DNA of 64,000 nucleotides from positions 11,382 through 75,381 of the forward strand of contig CAJKRH010000003.1 of NCBI GenBank assembly GCA_905202255.1, written 5' to 3'. A program made the position numbers and the translations under genes. How positions within the stretch are numbered: position 1 is the first letter of the stretch; every line of letters begins with the position of its first letter. The notes beneath the pieces are model-generated. The model made no database searches, was not told where the DNA came from, and saw nothing but the letters and a program-made list of their open reading frames with translations. This DNA is from an uncultured Ruminococcus sp. (GTDB taxonomy: Bacteria > Bacillota > Clostridia > Oscillospirales > CAG-272). This document shows, piece after piece, positions 59,474-64,000 of the stretch.

Positions 59474-60412
59474 ATGATAAATTTCAGAAAAAAATATCCA
59501 ATTATAGCGGGAGTTCTCTGCGTTATACTTATGCTTGCGGTGCAGGCTGTCGTGCAGGCAGGATTTGCCCTTCTCACTGAGAATATGACATATCCGAAGT
59601 ACCTGCCCATGCTCCTTGCGGACGCCGTCTGCATTGCCGTAGGTATCGCGCTTGCCTTCGCTCTCGGGTTGAAAGATATTTTCCGTTCTTCCCGCGAGGG
59701 CTTTCTTCATGGGCTCGGTACGGGCGGATATTTCATATTTATATCGGTATCCACCCTCGTCATCACCGTCAGCTCAACAAAGCACGGTGCTCCGCTCTCC
59801 TCGGTTAATATAGCGGTTTTCGTGCTCGCGATGACAGCGGTCGGCTTTGCCGAGGAAATATTCTTCCGTGGGATTCTCTCGCGCATGGTTTTTGAAAAAT
59901 ACGGCGAAGATGCCTGCGGCGTATGGTTTTCCGCTATAGTTTCGGGTCTGATATTCGGCTCTGTTCATTTTATCAATGCATTTCATGCAGATATCGTCGG
60001 CGTTTTCGTTCAGGCAGTATGCGCCGCCTCGATGGGAGTATGCCTCACAGCACTTTATTACAGAACGGGAAATATTTATGTAGTTGCCGCTCTCCATGCA
60101 TTCATGGATTTCTGTGCGCTCTTTTCCTCCGGTGTATTCGGCGAAGGAAGCATTTCGAGCACCATCAGCGAGTACAAGCCGATACAGCTCATTTCGGCAC
60201 TGCCGTATATCGCGGTTTCGCTTGTGCTCCTGCGCAGGCTGAAAATGGCAGCGCTTCTGCATAAGCCATCCGACAGCATAATAGCCGTAATCGGCAAGCT
60301 TTCCTCATCGCAGAAATCGAAAAACCGCCTCATGTGGCTTATCTTCTGCATAGTGCTTGCGGGACTTGCTGTCTATGCCGCAAAGGTAATACGGCTGGCA
60401 ATAAAATTATAA
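59474..60412 (+). CDS. CPBP family intramembrane metalloprotease
   Basis: This 312-residue membrane protein has the CAAX-protease/bacteriocin-processing pattern: EEIFFRG (motif 1 Glu-Glu-x3-Arg, about residue 132), FGSVHF (motif 2 His) and HAFMDF (motif 3). Eight or so helices surround them. Members cleave membrane peptides or protect against the cell's own bacteriocins; the substrate here is unknown. A likely ATG at 59474 follows GGAG. Confidence 0.87.
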   Translation: MINFRKKYPIIAGVLCVILMLAVQAVVQAGFALLTENMTYPKYLPMLLADAVCIAVGIALAFALGLKDIFRSSREGFLHGLGTGGYFIFISVSTLVITVSSTKHGAPLSSVNIAVFVLAMTAVGFAEEIFFRGILSRMVFEKYGEDACGVWFSAIVSGLIFGSVHFINAFHADIVGVFVQAVCAASMGVCLTALYYRTGNIYVVAALHAFMDFCALFSSGVFGEGSISSTISEYKPIQLISALPYIAVSLVLLRRLKMAALLHKPSDSIIAVIGKLSSSQKSKNRLMWLIFCIVLAGLAVYAAKVIRLAIKL

Positions 60413-60420
60413 ATATCAAA

Positions 60421-60460
60421 GCAGACCATTTCGGATAAAAATCCGAAATGGTCTGCTTTT
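60421..60460. terminator. Bidirectional terminator
   Basis: Perfect 16-bp stem GCAGACCATTTCGGAT / ATCCGAAATGGTCTGC with a loop of A, followed by TTTTTC. It lies between the CPBP and the coat genes. Confidence 0.9.
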
Positions 60461-60466
60461 TCATAT

Positions 60467-60709
60467 TTACATTGTGAATTTCTGCTTTACCGTCTGAATT
60501 TTGTTCTGCTCGGCAGCCGTTGTCTGATACCAACCCTTTGCCGCCATCTTGTCATAAACCGTGCCCTGCATACCGAGCGATTCTCCGAGAGCATCGCCGA
60601 ATGCCTTGTTTACGCTCGCCGTAGAGGATTCTATTGTGCCGTGCATATAAAGACTGCAAACACCCTTCTCAAGCAAAAGGAGCGTTTCCATAAGATTTCT
60701 GTCGTCCAT
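60467..60709 (-). CDS. CotF-type spore coat protein
   Basis: This 80-residue protein fits the CotF family: MDDRNLMETLLLLEKGVCSL at the N-terminus, then helical HGTIESSTASVNKAFGDAL and the end GMQGTVYDKMAAKGWYQ. Such proteins sit in the spore coat. ATG at 60709 follows GGGAG; the 21 earlier codons overlap the neighbouring gene. It follows a second small coat-type gene at 60726-60899. Confidence 0.82.
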   Translation of the reverse strand: MDDRNLMETLLLLEKGVCSLYMHGTIESSTASVNKAFGDALGESLGMQGTVYDKMAAKGWYQTTAAEQNKIQTVKQKFTM

Positions 60710-60725
60710 TTTATTCTCCCTCCCA

Positions 60726-60899
60726 TCAGAGCAGATTATAGAAGCTCTGATAAATTTTACCGTGCTTTTCAAGCATTGTCGAAACGAGATTTTTAAGCTC
60801 CGGGTCCTGCAGATTTGCTATCGTTTCGTTGCATTTGTCCTTGAAGTATTTTTCGTGTCCGAGTGCGTCCTCAATATATAAAAGTTCTTTTTCCGTCAT
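60726..60899 (-). CDS. Small spore-coat-associated protein, CotF partner
   Basis: This 57-residue helical protein (TEKELLYIEDALGHEKYFKD, then MLEKHGKIYQSFYNLL) lies directly upstream of the CotF gene, the usual layout of the small and large CotF-type genes in Clostridia. ATG at 60899 is chosen because GGAGG lies nine bases upstream; a GTG at 60911 would be inside the ribosome site. Confidence 0.72.
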   Translation of the reverse strand: MTEKELLYIEDALGHEKYFKDKCNETIANLQDPELKNLVSTMLEKHGKIYQSFYNLL

Positions 60900-60976
60900 G
60901 ATTTTTTTCACCTCCGGATATATTTTGCGAAAAAAGACGGGATTTTATGCTATCAATTTTTATTTTCGAAAAACCG

Positions 60977-61690
60977 CTATTTCAGATGTATCAGGTCATA
61001 CATTCCGTAGAGACCTTTTTCTTTTTTCACGATAAAGCACGCCGCGCTCAGCGCTCCTCTCGCGAAAACGCTTCTGTCCTCCACCTCATGGGAAAAAGAC
61101 AGCGTTTCCTTTCCGTTTGAAATGATTATCTCGTGGTAGCCCCTGATATTCCCTATGCGCACGCTGGAAATGCCGATATCATGCACGGCGCGCGGCTCGT
61201 CGCCGTTTCTCGCCGTCACTATCCGTCCGTTTTCGGAGAGTAATTCCCGCGCGAGCATGAGTGCAGTGCCGCTCGGTGCATCCACCTTTGCCGAGTGGTG
61301 CTTTTCGATTATCTCCACTTCGGCATCGCGCATTATCGCCGTCGCCGCCTTTGCCGATTCGAGAAGTACGGCTACTCCGAGCGACATATTTTCGGAATAA
61401 AAAACGGGAATATGCGCCGCCGCCCGTGTCAGCGCCGCTCTCTCGCGGCTGTTCTGCCCTGTGGATGCGATAACGCACGGAAGTCTGCGGCGCATGGCAT
61501 AGGCAAGAGTTTCCTCCGTTGCCGTATGCGAAGAAAAATCTATTATGACATCCGCTTCTCCCCTGTAGTCGGATATGTTTTTATAATGCGAGCGCAAATC
61601 AACGGATGCGGCAATATGCATACCGTCAAAAAGCCCCCTTGCCACTTCTCTTCCCATTCTGCCGCAAGCTCCGACAAGTATTATCTCCAT
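60977..61690 (-). CDS. dapB: 4-Hydroxy-tetrahydrodipicolinate reductase
   Basis: This 237-residue cytoplasmic enzyme catalyses the NAD(P)H-dependent step of the lysine and diaminopimelate pathway. It has the Rossmann start IILVGACGRMGREVA, the conserved SSTGQN-type loop (IASTGQNSRER), and the DapB signature EIIEKHHSAKVDAPSGTA with the catalytic His and Lys. The length matches the short DapB type. It stands alone here, without dapA nearby. Diaminopimelate products also feed spore dipicolinate. Confidence 0.95.
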   Translation of the reverse strand: MEIILVGACGRMGREVARGLFDGMHIAASVDLRSHYKNISDYRGEADVIIDFSSHTATEETLAYAMRRRLPCVIASTGQNSRERAALTRAAAHIPVFYSENMSLGVAVLLESAKAATAIMRDAEVEIIEKHHSAKVDAPSGTALMLARELLSENGRIVTARNGDEPRAVHDIGISSVRIGNIRGYHEIIISNGKETLSFSHEVEDRSVFARGALSAACFIVKKEKGLYGMYDLIHLK

Positions 61691-61788
61691 AAAAGCCGCC
61701 TTTCCGCAAAAATACGGTGATATTTCTAAATAATACTATTCCGCATAGGCAAAAAATGCCACAAATCCGATTTTATGCCTCTGAATTA

Positions 61789-61817
61789 TTGACTTATTGC
61801 TCTTTTTGATATATAAT
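61789..61817 (+). promoter_or_regulatory. Promoter of the DUF4097/HprK-like/PqqD operon
   Basis: TTGACT (61789-61794), 17-bp spacer, TATAAT (61812-61817), 30 bp before the lipoprotein gene. Confidence 0.75.
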
Positions 61818-61847
61818 ATTTATGATTATTATATACGGAGGTTTGCT

Positions 61848-62732
61848 ATGAAAAAGGCGTTTTCATTCATTATCGCCCTCGTCCTCATATTTGCCGCTAT
61901 GCTTTCGCTCTCGTCGTGCTTTTGTATGAATCCCGGCTCGCCGAACAGTGTAAACTATAAAAAATATGACAATGCGGATAAATACAAAATCGGAAACTTC
62001 TCTTATTCGGTAAGTGGAATAGAGTGTGTCGAGATAGACTGGGTGGCAGGCGAAGTGAACACCGCCGTTACCGAAAGCGACATTCTGAATGTTTATGAAA
62101 ACGGCGAAAACCTCGCCGAAAGCGAACAACTGCACTATTATTCCGACGGCAAAACGCTTTTCATCAAGTATTGCAAATCTCTTTTCAGCGGAGAAATCGC
62201 CCCTGAGCAGAAGAGCCTGAATATAGAAATCCCTCACGGAGTAGAGCTCGAAATAACCTCTGTCAGCGCTGATATTTTCTCGGGCGGTCTCGATATGAAG
62301 AGTATCGACATATCCACCGTTTCTGGCGACGCGACATTGACTTCCGCCTGCGCCGACGACATAAGTATATCGTCAGTATCTGGAGATATTTTCGTCTCAT
62401 CTGCAAAAACCTCGGGAAAGCTGAAATTTGAGAGTGTTTCCGGCGATATAAGAAACGACCGCGCAGAAGCGGGAAGCATAAAGGCAGTCAGCGTTTCCGG
62501 CGATGTGGAACTCGGTATTCTCGATGTTACGGCAGTCGATATAGACACCACAAGCGGAGATATCGTCCTCACCCTCATCGGTGATATAGGCATAGACCTT
62601 GATTTCTCCACTACCTCGGGAGAACACTCTGCCGAATCCGATTACAAAACAGGAACAAAAAGATGTACCGTAAAAGCAACGACAGTCAGCGGCGACCTCG
62701 ACACAAGACGCAACAGTAAGGTGAGCCAATGA
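61848..62732 (+). CDS. DUF4097-type adhesin-like lipoprotein
   Basis: This 294-residue lipoprotein (lipobox LSSC) has a repetitive beta-helix-like body with the repeated SVSGD/TVSGD/TTSGD turn (ISTVSGDATLTSACADDISI, ESVSGDIRNDRAEAGSI), which is the mark of DUF4097 putative adhesins. It lies outside the membrane. ATG at 61848 follows CGGAGG. It overlaps the next gene by 4 bp (ATGA), so it belongs to the same cassette. Its role there is unknown. Confidence 0.82.
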   Translation: MKKAFSFIIALVLIFAAMLSLSSCFCMNPGSPNSVNYKKYDNADKYKIGNFSYSVSGIECVEIDWVAGEVNTAVTESDILNVYENGENLAESEQLHYYSDGKTLFIKYCKSLFSGEIAPEQKSLNIEIPHGVELEITSVSADIFSGGLDMKSIDISTVSGDATLTSACADDISISSVSGDIFVSSAKTSGKLKFESVSGDIRNDRAEAGSIKAVSVSGDVELGILDVTAVDIDTTSGDIVLTLIGDIGIDLDFSTTSGEHSAESDYKTGTKRCTVKATTVSGDLDTRRNSKVSQ

Positions 62733-63451
62733 AATACAAGAACACATATCTTCTCGCCGATATCCCCGTGGAAATGATATGCACGGGCGAATATCTCGTG
62801 CGCCAGTGCCGCGATTATGTAACGGACAGAGCGCCCGAATTTTCCATAGAAATGACAGCCGACGATATCGCGGCGGAAAAAGAGCGCTCGGAAGATAAAA
62901 GCTACTCTGACGGATATTATGAATCCCTCGCCTTTTACAGAAAGCTATGCGACAGACTTGCGGACAGAGGCATAATTCTCTTCCATAGCTGCGCCGTCGC
63001 TGCAGACGGAAAAGCATATCTTTTCACAGCGCCGTCCGGCACTGGAAAAAGCACGCACGCTTCCCTCTGGAAAAAAGTTCTCGGAGAGCGCGTGCGCATC
63101 ATAAACGGCGATAAACCGCTTATCAAGGTGACCCCCGAACATATAACTGTATACGGCACTCCGTGGAACGGCAAGGAGCGCTGGGGAGAAAATTCGCATG
63201 CGGATATCGCAGGCATATGTTTCCTCTCGCGCGGCGCGGAAAATAAGATCGTGCCTGTCTCCGGAAGCGACGCAATGCCGCTTCTCTATCGCCAGACCTA
63301 CAGAACACCCACCGCCGAGGGACTTGCCCATGTAATGCGAAGCCTCGCCGAAATAGCACAGCGCATACCGCTCTGGCAGCTTGAATGCAATATATCGCAT
63401 GAAGCCGCCGAGCTTTCATTCAGTACAATGAGTAAAGGAGAAAAACAATGA
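62729..63451 (+). CDS. HPr kinase-like P-loop protein
   Basis: This 240-residue protein has the P-loop APSGTGKSTHASLW (about residue 110) and the pattern of stand-alone HPr-kinase-like proteins: a preceding ILFHSCAVAADGKAYLFTAP and a later GTPWNGKERWGENSHADI. It lacks the HPr-binding N-terminal domain of true HprK. Such proteins occur beside PqqD-like proteins in peptide maturation clusters. It overlaps both neighbours by 4 bp, so it is made with them. Confidence 0.8.
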   Translation: MKYKNTYLLADIPVEMICTGEYLVRQCRDYVTDRAPEFSIEMTADDIAAEKERSEDKSYSDGYYESLAFYRKLCDRLADRGIILFHSCAVAADGKAYLFTAPSGTGKSTHASLWKKVLGERVRIINGDKPLIKVTPEHITVYGTPWNGKERWGENSHADIAGICFLSRGAENKIVPVSGSDAMPLLYRQTYRTPTAEGLAHVMRSLAEIAQRIPLWQLECNISHEAAELSFSTMSKGEKQ

Positions 63452-63717
63452 AGCTCAAAGAAGGATTTATCATCACCAAAAACGGAAACGATTATATCGC
63501 CGTTGCCGCAGGAGAGGCGGGCAAAGCATTCAACGGCATGATAAAAATGAACGGCACGGCAGGCTTCATCGCCACGCTTCTCGCCGAGAGCGACACGACC
63601 GCCGAAAAGGTAACGGACGCCGTATGCGAGAAGTACGAAGTCGAGCGCGATGTGGCTCTCGAAAATGTTCTTAAGGTCATTGACACGCTGAGAAAGCAGG
63701 GCTTGGTGGAGGAATGA
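63448..63717 (+). CDS. PqqD-like peptide chaperone
   Basis: This 89-residue protein has the winged-helix pattern of PqqD-type proteins: FIITKNGNDYIAVAAGEAGK, MNGTAGFIATLLAESDTTAE and the end VALENVLKVIDTLRKQGLVE. PqqD proteins bind leader peptides and hand them to modifying enzymes. It is flanked by the HprK-like gene and a peptidase-like gene, with ATGA overlaps. No precursor peptide is seen inside the window. Confidence 0.85.
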   Translation: MKLKEGFIITKNGNDYIAVAAGEAGKAFNGMIKMNGTAGFIATLLAESDTTAEKVTDAVCEKYEVERDVALENVLKVIDTLRKQGLVEE

Positions 63718-64000
63718 GCGAGGAATATTCAACAGAGAGGCTTCTCCAAGAACAAGGCTCGCTCGTGCATACGATAAAGGGCGTTTCCATGATGCCGCTG
63801 CTCGACCAAAATAAAGACGCAGTGCATCTCATACCCGTAAACCGCGAACTGCAAAAGAACGATATCGTTCTCTTTAAGCGGGCAAACGGCGCTCTTGTGC
63901 TGCACAGGATAATCAAAATACGCGAGGACGGATATGTCATCCGCGGTGATAACTGCATCGGCTCGGAGCTTGTTCCGCGCGAGAATATCATTGCTATCGC
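63714..64000 (+). CDS. S24/S26-type signal peptidase-like protein (cut by window edge)
   Basis: The first 95 codons read QEQGSLVHTIKGVSMMPLLD (with the catalytic Ser in KGVSMMP) and continue with KNDIVLFKRANGALVLHRII and DGYVIRGDNC, the pattern of S24/S26 peptidases. The Lys of the catalytic dyad is expected in the segment LVLHRIIK or later. It overlaps the PqqD-like stop as ATGA. It may process the product of the same cassette. Confidence 0.78.
   Translation, partial: MSEEYSTERLLQEQGSLVHTIKGVSMMPLLDQNKDAVHLIPVNRELQKNDIVLFKRANGALVLHRIIKIREDGYVIRGDNCIGSELVPRENIIAI

Overview
The window looks like chromosome from a gut-type, spore-forming Clostridia (Bacillota). The supporting signs are strong AGGAGG-type ribosome sites, near-consensus TTGACA/TATAAT promoters, CotF-type coat genes, a c-di-AMP receptor (DarA), a CD1247-type protein and several rhamnosidases. 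This placement is inferred from gene content; no rRNA is present.

Left flank (1-28 kb), ordinary chromosome. It holds a CUT1 sugar ABC transporter (two permeases and an MsmX-like ATPase; the binding protein is not in view), an RDD membrane protein and a HAD nucleotidase-like enzyme. Next is an operon with an unusual ABC exporter (N-terminal domain plus Cys4 zinc ribbon), DUF1854, DarA and an unrecognised protein. A GH106 and a GH78 rhamnosidase flank an amino-acid ABC importer and a DUF6056-like membrane protein. Then come two tandem-duplicated lipoproteins, an HD protein, a GNAT, a heterodimeric ABC exporter under a MarR repressor, an XRE/TPR regulator and a nitrilase-family amidohydrolase.

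Centre (28.1-49.8 kb), an integration hotspot at tRNA-Ser(CGA). From 28.1 to 31.3 kb lie broken pieces of older insertions: a truncated HTH gene, an integrase fragment next to a 21-bp tRNA piece, and a VOC fragment. Intact GNAT and DUF3795-like genes sit among them. From 31.3 to 49.5 kb is an about 18.1-kb element bounded by copies of the tRNA-Ser 3' part sharing the core TGATTTCGAGT. It carries an AAA/DUF4143 ATPase, a 1.5-kb non-coding block with four 25-bp direct repeats and oriT-like hairpins, a MobC-like protein, an excisionase-like protein, a tyrosine integrase and an HTH protein. Behind one promoter follows a tightly coupled defence operon: XRE regulator, SNF2-type helicase, DUF4391, KwaA-like, KwaB-like, type III methyltransferase, AbiJ-like and type III restriction subunit. 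The genes touch or overlap at almost every junction. This nesting of Kiwa and an Abi gene inside a type III restriction operon is the most notable feature of the window. No relaxase or type IV secretion gene is seen, so the element would need mobilisation in trans. An extra copy of the tRNA 5' half lies 202 bp beyond the complete tRNA, next to the only strong tRNA promoter.

Right flank (49.8-64 kb), chromosome again. It has a YgiQ radical SAM protein, a second GH78 rhamnosidase, a YhaO/SbcD-like phosphoesterase, an M24 peptidase, EF-P, a Cys/Asp-rich CD1247-type protein, a SurA/PrsA-like lipoprotein, a CPBP protease, two small spore-coat-type genes and dapB. The last operon runs off the end: DUF4097 lipoprotein, HPr-kinase-like P-loop protein, PqqD-like protein and an S24/S26-like peptidase. 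It resembles the handling cassette of a peptide maturation locus.
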